In this document: positions 12,001 through 22,989 of the stretch, one piece after another
Layout of the letters: every line of letters starts with the position of its first letter
How positions within the stretch are numbered: position 1 is the first letter of the stretch
Assembly (NCBI GenBank): GCA_002105175.1
Contig: MCGE01000042.1
Location: 186,001 to 250,000 of the forward strand
Direction: 5' to 3'
Source of the DNA: Absidia repens
Taxonomy: Eukaryota; Mucoromycota; Mucoromycetes; Mucorales; Cunninghamellaceae
Length of the DNA stretch: 64,000 bases
The notes under the pieces: generated by a model
What the model was told of the DNA's origin: nothing
What the model saw: only the letters and a program-made list of their open reading frames with translations
Database searches by the model: none
Made by a program: the position numbers and the translations under genes

Positions 12001-13368
12001 ATCGGGTATCAGCATGTAAGTATTAGAACAAAAGTCAAAAGGGATCAACAATCGACATACTAATCTTTATATATATTTATTATAGGTAAATTGATGGAAT
12101 CAATTCTATTGAACTGCCGTGGTCAAATGGATTCGGTAATACACATAAAATACCAACAGGTGTGCGTATATTAATCAACTCGTTCGCTCTTATTTATAGT
12201 ACATACCCCCGTTTTTGAACTTGGCCTTCCAGTACATCTTCACAGGCACCATGAAATCTACAGAATTCAAAATTCATTGTTTGGAAGTGGTAAAACTACA
12301 AAATGGAACATATTATCATTACTATACTGACTTACATTCCTCTCTTATATTCCCTTCTAGGTGATCAACTGTATCTATTATAACCCAGCACTTACCCTAC
12401 GAATACTCGAAGATAACCACTGGACACAAGGCTTCTTTACACTCTGGTTTGGTGCTCTTGATAAATTTTCGAGGTAATAAAAAGCAACTCACTTCATTGA
12501 TAAATGATTGGAAACATAATTCATATGCCTCTTTTCTTTTGAATAAATAATAGAGTGCATGACAAGAAACTGGTGATTGTTTCCCTATGCTCCATATTGG
12601 CTTTACCACCGAATCAGATTCCAATGTCTCTTCAAACTGGATGGTCTCATATTCTCAGTAGTATTGTTTTGATATTCAAAAGTCTTCCCAAAGCCATCGA
12701 AAGTAAGTCACTCAACGCGTGCATACATGAAAACAGAATAGTACTTACAAACTCTATTTTTTATTTTTATTCTGGATTAGATCGCGAAAGCATGGAAAAG
12801 CTGTATGGCGAAGATTACGATGAAGATATTGATGAATCAAGTGGATATGACGGGAGCAGCACCGGTGACGATGATACGGTAGACAATGATGGTAAGTGGA
12901 CACTAGGACATATTGGGTGATATGACAATCCAGAGTATTAAAATAACATTTGATTATGCGGTATTATAGATGAAGATGTACATGATGAAGACAATGAATA
13001 TTTAGAATTCTTGACACAGCAAGCTGCTGCCCAAGCCAATGAAGGATCCGAAGCGGATGAAGAGGAAGATGATATAGAAGAAGAAATCTTATTCGAATCT
13101 CCACTGGATGAAATTGATCCTTACCTTGAATTTGAACAAATCTTTAAAGGCAAGTTGTTGTACTATTTACCAAATATTATTTTATTGAATTGTTAGATTG
13201 ACCCGACTGTTCTTTTTTTTTCCCTACTTAAATCCAATAGGTTTACAACAATCGAACCCGGAATCGTACACTTTACTGACTAAGGATTTGGATGCAGAAC
13301 AACAGACTGTGCTACTTTCCGTGTTGAAAACTGCCGAAGAACAGCGAAATGATCTGTCTCTGCTCTGA
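9065..13368 (+). CDS. Importin-7/8 type karyopherin (Nmd5/Sxm1-like), apparent 1-base frameshift
   Basis: Sixteen exons: join(9065..9154, 9215..9296, 9372..9510, 9579..9737, 9815..10490, 10576..10883, 10964..11014, 11093..11201, 11293..12015, 12086..12135, 12200..12289, 12361..12473, 12554..12702, 12781..12891, 12970..13149, 13241..13368). The N-terminus has the importin-beta N-terminal pattern ([26 protein letters not shown]). HEAT repeats and family blocks such as [16 protein letters not shown] and [17 protein letters not shown] follow. The C-terminus carries a long acidic loop (EDYDEDIDE to EEEDDIEEE). Importin-7-class receptors carry ribosomal proteins, histones and other cargo through the pore under Ran control. 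Exon lengths sum to 3158, one short of a multiple of three: at 10154-10156 (AAA) the frame must shift by one base to go from NRLFG into KYGNPA. Otherwise about 1052 residues. The last intron is GC-AG. Confidence 0.94.
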
Positions 13369-13718
13369 CGGTACTGCCTCTGATCTCTTCCTACCACACC
13401 ACCACCACCATCACCACCTAGTCATTACATATATTTTATTATTAGTTAGTATTTTAGTTTGTGCTTTTATGTTATATCCTCATTTGAATAAACTTACCTT
13501 ATTATATCGTTTTTTATCCTATGGAAGCAATTGATTTTTTTTTCCTTCTCTTTTTTTACATATTTGTATATAATGGTTCTAATCATTTTAATTGGACTAT
13601 AATACGAGCCCGCAATAACGATATCAACGGGGAAACGAAATTTCATCCATATTGTGACTAATATCGTTAGTTTGATATGTTTGCCATTCTGTATTTACCA
13701 AGGTGGCAGTCTAGAATA
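13369..13718. other. Intergenic: importin 3' UTR
   Basis: A short CAC/CCA-rich stretch follows the stop codon (about 13397-13419). AATAAA near 13487 is the likely poly(A) signal. The rest is AT-rich with no gene visible, up to the head of repeat copy B. Confidence 0.5.
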
Positions 13719-14600
13719 TTCAAATGCCGCCCACGTGAAGTTATTTTCGCCCGTTATTTTTTTTCATAAACTCCCTTTCTTTTTTTAATTTTCTTTTTTC
13801 CCTTCTTGTTTTTTCCCTCGCCGTCAACCTCTTTGAGGTTATTTTGGACTTAAATTAGTGTCAGAACTAGTTTAGAAGAGATTTCAACTCAGGGATTACA
13901 AGATGCATGGGGAAACCCTTTCATTTTGGATCTAGGATTTGGGATCACCATTTATTGGCTTTTGGGGGCCTTCATTAGTTTAGTTTAGTCTTAGTTTACC
14001 ATAGTTTGTGTTTATGTCTGAATAAAAATATGCCTATTTTTATATACTTGAATGAAAAATGTCCCGTTAATCTCTCTTATGCCTTGTGGAATATATCTCT
14101 TTTTTTTTACTACTGTTGCCCTTTTTTGATTACTGTTGACCGCTGTAGCTTCAATAAAAGATGTCTAATTAGACTATCTCTTGTCTTGTACTATACATTG
14201 TACTAACTCCCATTTCACAAATGTTACTTCAGTTTAGTGATGACTAAGATTTCACTCTAGCTTCATTCATACTACCCCCAATGGATCCCTTGCTAAATTG
14301 AACTCAGCGCCCTTGGTTTAGTCTGTACCATATTGTATCAATAAAATATATCCTTTGACCCATTATATAATGAGCAAAACATTATTAGTGCAAATATTTT
14401 GTGAGTGTCCTTTCAAACAGCTGCTTTTCTATCCGACCCACGATAACTACTTTTGACCATGGGATTCTCAGCGACTGGTGTGCGGTCTCTACGTCACTTA
14501 TTATGAACCAAGACACTATTTCTGCTTTACCATTCATATCTAACAACCTAGTCCATGTCACCAGTGTATCCTTCTTCATAGAATATTATAATCCACATTC
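13719..14600 (+). repeat. Dispersed CACGTG-headed repeat, copy B
   Basis: The head is ATTCAAATGCCGCCCACGTG (CACGTG at 13733-13738). A pyrimidine-rich stretch follows, then core GGGATTACAAGATGCATGG near 13893-13911. The AATAAA modules lie near 14020, 14153 and 14340. The tail contains TTTGACCCATTATATAATGAG and GACTGGTG, shared with copies A and I. The right end is approximate. Between it and the DUF3020 gene (15292) are only AT-rich sequence and a run of about 23 A near 15068-15090. Confidence 0.75.
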
Positions 14601-15292
14601 AATTGGACATGCTGTATCTATTCAGTGCATGGTATAATAAAGACAAAAAACAAAAAAAAACACCCAAAAAAAAGTTGTCTGCGGTTCAACGGTGCTGTCG
14701 AATCCCATGTTATCAATATCTACATTCCGTTCCCTTTTTTTTATTTTTATTTTATTTATGTCTGTATCTAGCATTCTATCCAATAAAATTACATCCATAT
14801 ATATCTAAATATCTCATCCATCATCTAAGATCCCACCCTCATTTGTGCCTAAAATCAGATATCATGGCACCTTTTTTTCTTTCTCCGACTTTATGAATTC
14901 CATTCAAGTCATACTCTGTCATACAAGTCGATCGATTCACCTCGCCTTTGTACTCTTCCCATAAAACACAATCGACACCCATAGCAATGATATATAATAA
15001 CTTTTTATTGGTGTAAATAAAGACTTCACAAAAGTGACTGTACTATGTATAATGAATTCTTTTTTTCAAAAAAAAAAAAAAAAAAAAAAAGAGAGAGAGG
15101 GATTGAGGAGTGTATGTAGGATGTGCAAATGTGTGGGGATGAATTTGGGGCGAAGGAGGGGGAGGGGAACTAAATTAATTGTGTGAGGTTGGGGGGGGGG
15201 TTGCGGGCTAAACTGTTTGCTTATTTTTTCCAGCCTAAAGAATAAAAAAAAAAAAAAAAAGTCAACGGTGTGAGTCAGGCATGTTTATCAAT

Positions 15293-15845
15293 TTAACGTT
15301 CTTTCTGTTTACCTGCGTTCAATTGCATCAACGTCAAGACAGCATCCATAGGGTATTCTTGTTTCTTGTTTTTGTCGGATGGATCACCTTGCTCTCCAGT
15401 CGAAGTCGATGAAGTGTCGTCGTCCTTTTTTTCACTTGAAGGGTCATTGGTGGATCCGTTTGCATCTTCGTGATCCTTATCATCATTGCTTTTATTTGGT
15501 GATGTCGAAGAGGTCGATTCATCCATATCCATTTTGATCGGTGTTGTGGGTGATGACTGTGCTGACGATGACGCTGGCGCTGAGATGGTTGCTGCTGGCT
15601 GTTGTTCTGGTATCGTAGCTGCTGCAAGTAACTCAGCCGCTGCCGCTGCTGCCTCCGCTGCTCCTGTTGATGTTGAAGATGAAGAGATCGCTGCCGTATC
15701 AGCATTGGTTGTGTGGTTGGCATCGGTTGAAGAGTCGTGATGTTGTTGCGTCGAATCACTGGAAGTCTCAGCTATCGTTTCCGTTGTCGACTGAGCATAT
15801 TCAAGAGGCACCGTAGGTAGCTTACTATTTGTAAGAGCCTATGGT

Positions 15846-15889
<44 letters not shown>

Positions 15890-16896
15890 GTGAGATAGTG
15901 TTCGGCATATTTTTTTTTTCGGAGAGGGATGACGGGGAGTTTACCAAGTTGAGCTGCTCCAACAGATGCCGCTGTAAATCTGAGGGAATTTCTAAAATTT
16001 TTGAAGTATCGAATACTGAAGGATAGGCTGCAAAGGACTGAGCTAAATCACCAACTGCTTGTTGCTGTTGTTGCTGTTGCTGTTGTTGCTGTTGTTGTTG
16101 TTGTTGTAGCTGCAGTTGCTGTTGTTGCTGTTGTTGTACACTAAGGACATTGTTAACCACATCCTTTCGTCGTTCTTTTTCTTCTCGTTTTTCACGCCGT
16201 TTTCTAAATTCATCTACAGCCCATACCCGTTTGGCTTCGCTATTTTCCAATCCAAATAGTTTGCTTGCTCGTTTGTTGACTCTGCAGCGAAGATCGTTGT
16301 CTTTATCTAAAAAAAGAAAGCGGTGTGAGTTTGAAAAGTGAGAGCGAGAATCGGAATAACTTACTTCGTTCTTCATTGTGAAGACGCCATTTCTTTTTCC
16401 GTTCCCTGTTAGCCACTCGGATGGATTCTCGTTTGGCTGGATCTATTTCATGCCTTGGCGAAGTTTGTTGTCTATGCTGATGTGTATGAAGCTGCTGTGG
16501 ATGTGGTTGATGTTGTTGTAGCAAAGGAGGTGCAGGAGAGTTGACTGATGGGGAAGAAGTGACACTGACGGCAGCAGCCATGGCAGCAGCAGCAGCAGCC
16601 ATCAAATTTTGGGACATTCCGTGACTGTCGAAGGCCATCATAGCTTCGTGTAATTGTTGCTGATATGCTTGACTATTGAAGTTGGTGGCGGACTGCGTGG
16701 GACTACTACTAGTCACAGGGGACGACGATGAGGGACTATTATTTTGTTGTTCAGCGGTTGCGGTGGTGGATAGAGCAGTGACATCGTCGGAGATAGGTGC
16801 TTCAGTCTTGTTTGTAGATGGGGGTGAGGTAGAGTTTGACATAGCACATGCAGGAGGGGATTGACGATCCAACTTTACTTGTGTTTCGTCAGCCAT
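15293..16896 (-). CDS. DUF3020-domain protein, putative transcriptional regulator
   Basis: Exons: complement(join(15293..15838, 15945..16306, 16365..16896)), 479 residues, in frame. The N-terminal third is Ser/Thr/Ala/Gln-rich low complexity. The conserved block spans the first intron: REKRESIR-type basic region with VANRERKKKWRLHNEERNKD, then NDLRCRVNKRASKLFG. This is the pattern of the fungal DUF3020 family (Pfam PF11223), known mainly from predicted nuclear proteins. A basic helix (FRKRREKREEKERRKD) and a poly-Gln tract (coded at about 16060-16140) follow. The C-terminus is Ser/Ala/Asp-rich. Function is inferred to be nuclear and regulatory; the family has no defined reaction. The second intron contains a run of 39 A on the plus strand (poly-T in the transcript), just upstream of the acceptor. 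Confidence 0.85.
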
Positions 16897-18062
16897 GGTT
16901 CCTTGTTATTTGTATTAAAGAGAGGAAAGGAAGAAAAAAAAAAAAAAAAAAGGAAAAACTGGCTTTAAAAAATTGGAAAAAACACACTGTAGTTTTTTTT
17001 CCATATCAGCCAATCAAAACGGATTCCTCAAATATGACGTTGCTCGGTCTTCTGTTCGTACACCAGCAATTATTGTTGGATGGCATCGACGTTGTAAATC
17101 ATCGGTGACATACGCTTTGGCCAAGTTTGAAAATTTGGCGTATAGCGAAAAGACATAAAGCATAAACAATGGGTTTGTAATAATAAAATTTCAAATATTA
17201 CTTTTGAAGCTGGAATTAGGGGCACCATTATTTATTTATATTTTCTTTTTTTTGTGGGGGGTGGGCGGTGTGGCCGGAATAGGTATTTTTTGAGGCAAGA
17301 GTTGGTGGTTTGCTAAAAAAAGTTAGTTAGGCGATTTAGCGGTGGACTTACAAAAGGATTGTCCTTCGAGGACATACTTTCATGCTAAGTAATCTAAATT
17401 GGGACACTCAGTTAACCCACTAGAAGCCGAAAGCAGGAATTCCCGGTAAAATTGTCTATCAATCATACTTAGAATGCTTATATTCCGACGTCGCTAGAGT
17501 ATTTGTATGTCTTTTAATGTTCGATTAGGATACGAACTTTTTTTTTTTTCGAACGTCGGCTTTGGGCGTCGTTTGCCCGGTGGTGTTTTTTTATGGGTGG
17601 GAGGCTTCACGCAAGGGAGAGGGTGACGTTTAAAATACGTGAAAGAATAAGTCAAGATAATTCCATGGCAGAAAAGGAGGATTAGTTGCCTGTATAACCT
17701 TCGGTTAGCTTTTGGGCAGAAAAATTGATAAAAGGGCAAGAATTTAAAGTTAGGCCAAATAAATTTTCTGTAAACGATATATTATAACTTCGGACGATAA
17801 ACTTGCATACAAACTATTTCTTCCACAGAATGATGTCGCTTCATTTAACGTTGAACGGTTCTGCAAGAGAGAAATGGGTTTAACGTGATATGTTCAAAAA
17901 CACACTTTTTTCATTCGCCTATTTTTCAATAATTAGCTTTGGGTTTAGATTTTGGCAACACATTTTGGGCAATCGTAGTCGAAAATGGCGGATATTAAAA
18001 AAAATTGCTGGCTCTTGAAATGCCTTTTTTTTTTTTAGACTTCTTACCCTTTTGTCCTGATC
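16897..18062. promoter_or_regulatory. Divergent intergenic region, DUF3020 gene / PARN
   Basis: This 1.17 kb stretch separates two outward-facing start codons. A CCAAT box (AGCCAATCAAAA) lies at about 17008. Homopolymers lie near 16935 and 18025. Only short ORFs occur, none with recognisable features, so I annotate no gene. Confidence 0.45.
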
Positions 18063-20604
18063 ATGGAAATCCTCAAAAAAGATTTTGAAGCGTCTCTTCC
18101 AACTATTCGCGATGCTCTCTTGGATGCTGACTTCATCTCTATTGATGCAGAATTTACAGGTAAAAGTCAATGTTTATAACTATGCCCTTTGCGATAACAC
18201 GGAATCTCTCATTTTCGCTTAATGATCGATCCTTTCTCATTTAGGACTCTTCACGCCCGATGCCAAGTTTTCTTCGTTAGATGATATACAACGACGGTAC
18301 AGCAAGACCCACCATCATATTCAATCGTACACTATTGTCCAGTATGGGGTGTGCGCATTCAAACAAACTGGAAGCGGCATTATGGCGAAACCTTTCAACT
18401 TTTACGTATATGGTGGTGACAATGACAATATCCAAAGCAACCGCAATTTCCTCTCTAACGCCAGCTCACTCTCCTTTTTACGGTCCAACCGCTTTGACTT
18501 CAACAAACTGATCGATCAAGGTATTCCTTTTTACAATTATGCAGAAGAACGCAGTCTGTTTACTACCAATAGTGGTCATGATATTATTGGACGCCACCCT
18601 GCGACTCCAGGTAAGTCGAACTATATATGAGAGACTGGGATTTCCTCTTTTGAAAACTGGCTCACATTGTCACTCTTTCTCACCAGATACGGCCCTGAAC
18701 AAACATTCACGCTCTTTTATTGACTTGCTGCGAAATAATTTGGCCATTTGGTTACAGAAAGGTGCTGCCAACCCCCTTGTGGTATCAACGAACAACGGAC
18801 ATCAAAAAAAATTGGTGTATCAGGAATTACAGCATGGGTAACAGAACATGATTGGCACAGGTACACTGGTTATTATTTGATTGATTGATGATTGTTATAT
18901 ATTCATATAGGCGATATAATGGATTCCTCAAAGGCATACCAAGAGACACAAGAAATATGCATGTTATCAAAATCAAGTCTGAAGACCGGTTCGAGAAGTC
19001 ACCAAAGGTAACACGTCTTCTTTATTATTATTCTTTTTCTTCTTCTTTCTCATGCTATTTTCCTCTCTATTGTTTGTTTGTCAAGTCTCCGGCACTCAAC
19101 TTTCGGCATGTGATTGAAGCCATCAAGGAAGCCAAATGTCCCGTGGTGATTCATAATGGCATGTACGATATCTGCCATACTGTTGATCAGTTTTGGCACA
19201 ATCTTCCGGAACAAGCAAGTGATTTCAAGAAATTGGTCAACACCATGTGGAATACGTAAGTGAATAACCAGGCACAGATTGGTGATGAAAGGTCAGAATT
19301 GGGCTTGACTTTTTTCAATTCTTTAGTGTAGTAGACACAAAATATATGGCTGAATTTCATCCTATTCTTCAGGTAAATTTTACTCCTCTTCCCGTGTGTT
19401 ACTTATTATGTCAACTTATATTTTTCATTTATTCTATAGAAATGCTTTAACTCAACGGTCTTAGGTTCACTATTCAACACAGTGGAAGAAGAACTACGAA
19501 ATGGTGGTCACGTTATTCGTAAGCTTTTGTTATGATAAATGAGGTTGGATGGGGGGATTTTCGACGAATGACTGAATATTCTGTGCAACTAGGTATGGGG
19601 GATGGGTTTGACCGTTACTCTGTGGAAGGAAATCAGAGCTCTTCTCATGAGGCTGGATATGATGCCTATATGACTGGTGTGATCTATCTTGGTTTCGTAC
19701 ACTATATTAAAGAAAAAGAAGGTAAAGTAATAGAAAACAAAGGGATGGACATCAAAAGGAGTGTTGAATTAAATATTTTACCCGTTGAATAGAAGAGGAA
19801 CAGGCAAAAATCAACCAGGAAAATAATGCCGACAACAAGGCAAACGACATTAGCACATCCACCACGCTATCAAAAGACTCTTTCTTCATGGATGAATCGA
19901 TCACGCCTTTTTATAACAAAATTTTCCTTATGCGATGCGACCAGCCATATATTGATTTACAAGGGGAAGAAAAAATAGGTAATGATCTGGACTTTCAATT
20001 CATAAAGGAAAATGGTTTTTTTTGATGCCTTCCCCTCCCCACTTACTCCCTTTTTCTTTTTTTATTAGAACGCAATCGCTTCTTCTTGAACAAAATTCCG
20101 ACTGGAGTGACACATGCAGACATCGAAAGATTATATCCTGATATACAACCTACGTATCTTTCATGGATCAACGACACGTCGGCATGGCTGACAATCCGTC
20201 ACTCCGAAAATATTGACAAGGTGACACTTGGACGATTAGGATCGGAGCAGCTGGGTATCGACAATCCACCGCAGGTTGCCGACATGGAGCTTTTATCTGG
20301 GGAACAATGGCTTGCGTTGCAATCTCCTGTCAACAACAGCAATAACAGCAATAACAGCAACAGTAGCTTGAATGACGTACCCACTACCACCATTCCGAAT
20401 GGCGCATCGAGCTATGATGGTAAGCGAATTAAACATCAAGGACTTCGTTACTGACATACTAATACTGTCTTTTTTTTTTTTTTTATTTCTTCCCTTGATA
20501 TAGATTTTGATATTCCTCTTCCAGCAAGTTTCAAGTCATCCAAGCGTGAAGCTCCAACTAATGATGAAGAAACTGGCAGTACCTTGAAAAAGCAAAAGTC
20601 CTAG
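18063..20604 (+). CDS. PARN: Poly(A)-specific ribonuclease PARN
   Basis: Eleven exons: join(18063..18159, 18245..18610, 18687..18837, 18911..19007, 19086..19255, 19327..19372, 19440..19518, 19593..19721, 19793..19978, 20069..20419, 20504..20604), 590 residues in frame. PARN is a DEDDh 3'-5' exonuclease that removes poly(A) from mRNA and trims small non-coding RNAs. All catalytic residues are present: D28 and E30 in FISIDAEFTG, D265 in HNGMYDICHTV, and H354 and D359 in HEAGYDAYMTG. Family blocks SFNFYVYG-like (PFNFYVYGG) and FDFNKLIDQGIPF are conserved. The C-terminal part FNKIFLMR-like (FYNKIFLMRCDQPYIDLQG) leads into the RRM-like domain (LSWINDTSAWLTI). An Asn/Ser linker and a basic KKQKS end follow. 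An AATAAA lies near 20698. Confidence 0.95.
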
Positions 20605-21039
20605 ACGTTGAACTACATTTAGCTGATTCCCTTTCAATGTCCCTTCATATATATTTTTATTTTATTTTTTACCCATAAAACCAATATGCATCATATGAAT
20701 AAAAACCAAAATCATCACGTCTTTTATTATACTAATTGTCTTTGTTGCTGTATGTCAGAGTTGAATTCTCTGAAATTTCATCAATGAAATCTTCTTCATG
20801 ACAATCAGCTATTTATTATGGGATACATTAGTCTAGTATAGTGTAGTGTAGTTTAATATTGATCATTATTTTCCATTATAATCAATAAAAACCGAAAACA
20901 TTTGAACTTGAATATGACTTATATCTCAGTGAAGGTATGAAGCACAATTAGGGATGGGGCAAGGAACCGGGTAGTGTGGTATATACAATCTCAAAATAAA
21001 GAGGGAAATAGTATTTGAGTCAGTTTGGAAAATAAAGGA
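20605..21039. other. Intergenic: PARN 3' UTR
   Basis: PARN 3' UTR with AATAAA near 20698 and further AATAAA at about 20884, then AT-rich DNA. No gene seen. Confidence 0.4.
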
Positions 21040-21400
21040 AATGTTTTATTGGTGTATACACATGGGATGATAAACGCTTCTCTAAAACGGTGAAGCGGCA
21101 AATGTAAAAAGTATATCTACTGTAATTTAAGACACAAGCGAAATGAGCTGAATGAGTCTACCAGTAAAGAAGAGGGCACATAGATTTTATTAAAAGTAGG
21201 TAAAAAAAACTATGACAACTAACACTCAGCTAAACTAATGGCGGGTCCATGAAACGCATCCGCAAGATGAGGACTAATCTACTGGTATATACCAAATCAC
21301 AATTTCGAAATAAAAAGGTTCCCCATGCATGTATGTAATGCATTTTTCAAAATTCCCCTGATTCACATTCTAACACTAATCCAAGATGTCCATCACTTTT
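21040..21400 (-). repeat. Decayed copy of the dispersed repeat (J1)
   Basis: Read on the minus strand, this stretch resembles the repeat core and proximal tail. Plus-strand TTCCCCATGCATGTATGTAA (21319-21338) corresponds to the core, and CTAAACTAATGGCGGGTCCA (about 21231-21250) to the distal block. A TTTTATT module lies near 21043. Similarity is much weaker than in copies A-I and no CACGTG head is found. Confidence 0.45.
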
Positions 21401-21504
21401 TTCGGGCCGACAATCCAGTTTAAAAAAGAAAAAGAAAAGAATCATTAACAATCCTCTAAATCACGCGGATCCCCCCCTTTCTTTTTTCTGCTCCCGCCAA
21501 AGCC

Positions 21505-21760
21505 CGCACTTTTTCAGCGTCCAGCACATCCAACGCTTTTCAGCGCCCATCAAATGCAACATCTTCCAGCGCCCATAATAGTATCAACATCTTCCAGCAT
21601 CAATCATAGTCGGCACTTTTTCAGCGTCCACATAGTCGACAGTTTTCAGCATTCATCATAACCAACACTTTTTCAGCAACCACTATAGTCACAATCTTTA
21701 ACGTCCAGTTCTCTTTTTAGGAACCAAAACCAGCACTTTTTTCAACTTCTCCAATTCCTT
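21505..21760. repeat. Minisatellite, about 26-28 bp units
   Basis: Eight or nine imperfect units each carry CACTTTTTCAGCGTCCA-like sequence followed by a CATCATAGTCAACA-like segment. TTTTCAGC or its variant recurs at about 21510, 21537, 21564, 21592, 21619, 21643 and 21670. Spacing is 26-29 bp. No long ORF covers it on either strand. It lies between two decayed copies of the dispersed repeat. Confidence 0.7.
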
Positions 21761-21859
21761 CTTAGAAGACTAACGATACAAAACAAAAAAAGTACCAACA
21801 GGATCGCATAAAGTGCATAAAAGTAATAGAACTGCTTGGAGACAAAAATAAAAGTAGGA

Positions 21860-22290
21860 CTGTAAAACCAACATTTTATTTCGATATAATAGCTATTCTA
21901 CATACTATATAAAGCTATCGCTACTATATATAATCTACAGGGTATATGGTATTTCCATGGAACGCCATATAAGCCGTAATGAGCCAAACCAGTAAGTTGT
22001 CTGAAGGGTACATAGATATATAGAATATCACCTAGCAAAAAAGCAAGCTACACATTCCAAAACCATAATCCACTTCGTCCAACAACGTAGATTCCACTAA
22101 CGAGTCGCCCGATCCATTTCAGAATCACTGTATGGCCAACTTGAGCCTACCGACATGTTACCATTTCATATCAGAAACATGTTAACTAATTCCTACGCCC
22201 AAAATGAAAGGGGTTCCCCATGTCCTTTGTCATGCCCTTTTTCAAACCCTCTCTAAACCTAAAAAAAATCCCACTCCATAATCACCAGAC
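21860..22290 (-). repeat. Decayed copy of the dispersed repeat (J2)
   Basis: On the minus strand, AAAATGAAAGGGGTTCCCCA (22201-22220) and the following pyrimidine-rich bases match the core as it appears in reverse copies D, E, G and H. A TTTTATT module lies near 21872. The head is not recognisable; an isolated head-like TTGAAATCCCGCC occurs at 22388 in the opposite orientation. Confidence 0.4.
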
Positions 22291-22989
22291 CCTTGGAGGA
22301 TATCTATGTAAAAAAAAAAAAAGAAAAAAAAAAGGAAGAAAGAAAGGAAAAGAAAAAAATTAAAAGGCACGACCTTGAAAAATTCAATTGAAATCCCGCC
22401 TTTTGGTCAGAGCATTTTTTGGCAGTGAGATAAAAATTGGCTGGTTGGCCAACATCAACAGTGTTCCAGAGTGCCACTTCATTTTTTCAAATGGAAGGAA
22501 AATCAAAACCAAACAAAGACAAAAGGCATATGTACAAGTGATAATAAAATGCTCTTTATAAAATAAAAAAAAAAAATAATAAAAAATAAAAGTTGGTATC
22601 ATAATAATATCTAACTACAAACTAAAATCAAGTGTTGTCGCCCCAAGCGGACGGACCCAATACAAAATCACACACCCTAATCATTGAAACATCAAAAAAA
22701 TCAGACTTGGGCAACCCTTTATTATTATTTTATTGGAATTATATATTATATTGGAATTCATAAAAACAAAAAAGGGGGGAGGGGAAGGGGCTATAGTATG
22801 TATGTAAAAGGGAAGGGATATCTAAATTATACAAGGAAAGGTGGGTTAATAAACGGGATAAAAAACTAAGTCAGAGTTGAATTATAGTAAATAAGGCAAG
22901 TAGGGATAATAATAATGTGGTAAAAAAAGAAAAAAAAAAAAAAAAAAGCAACCAAAAACACCCCACCACAGTTGCATTGCATGGGGTTA
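22291..22989. other. Intergenic, A-rich
   Basis: A-rich low-complexity DNA. It contains the isolated element TTGAAATCCCGCCTT at 22388-22402 (see findings) and a run of A at about 22930-22947, close to the 3' end of the FAR1-type gene. No gene seen. Confidence 0.4.

Noticed and set aside
15486..15740. Forward Ala/Val/Asp-rich ORF
   Set aside because: Antisense of the Ser/Ala/Thr-rich tail of the DUF3020 protein; low complexity only.
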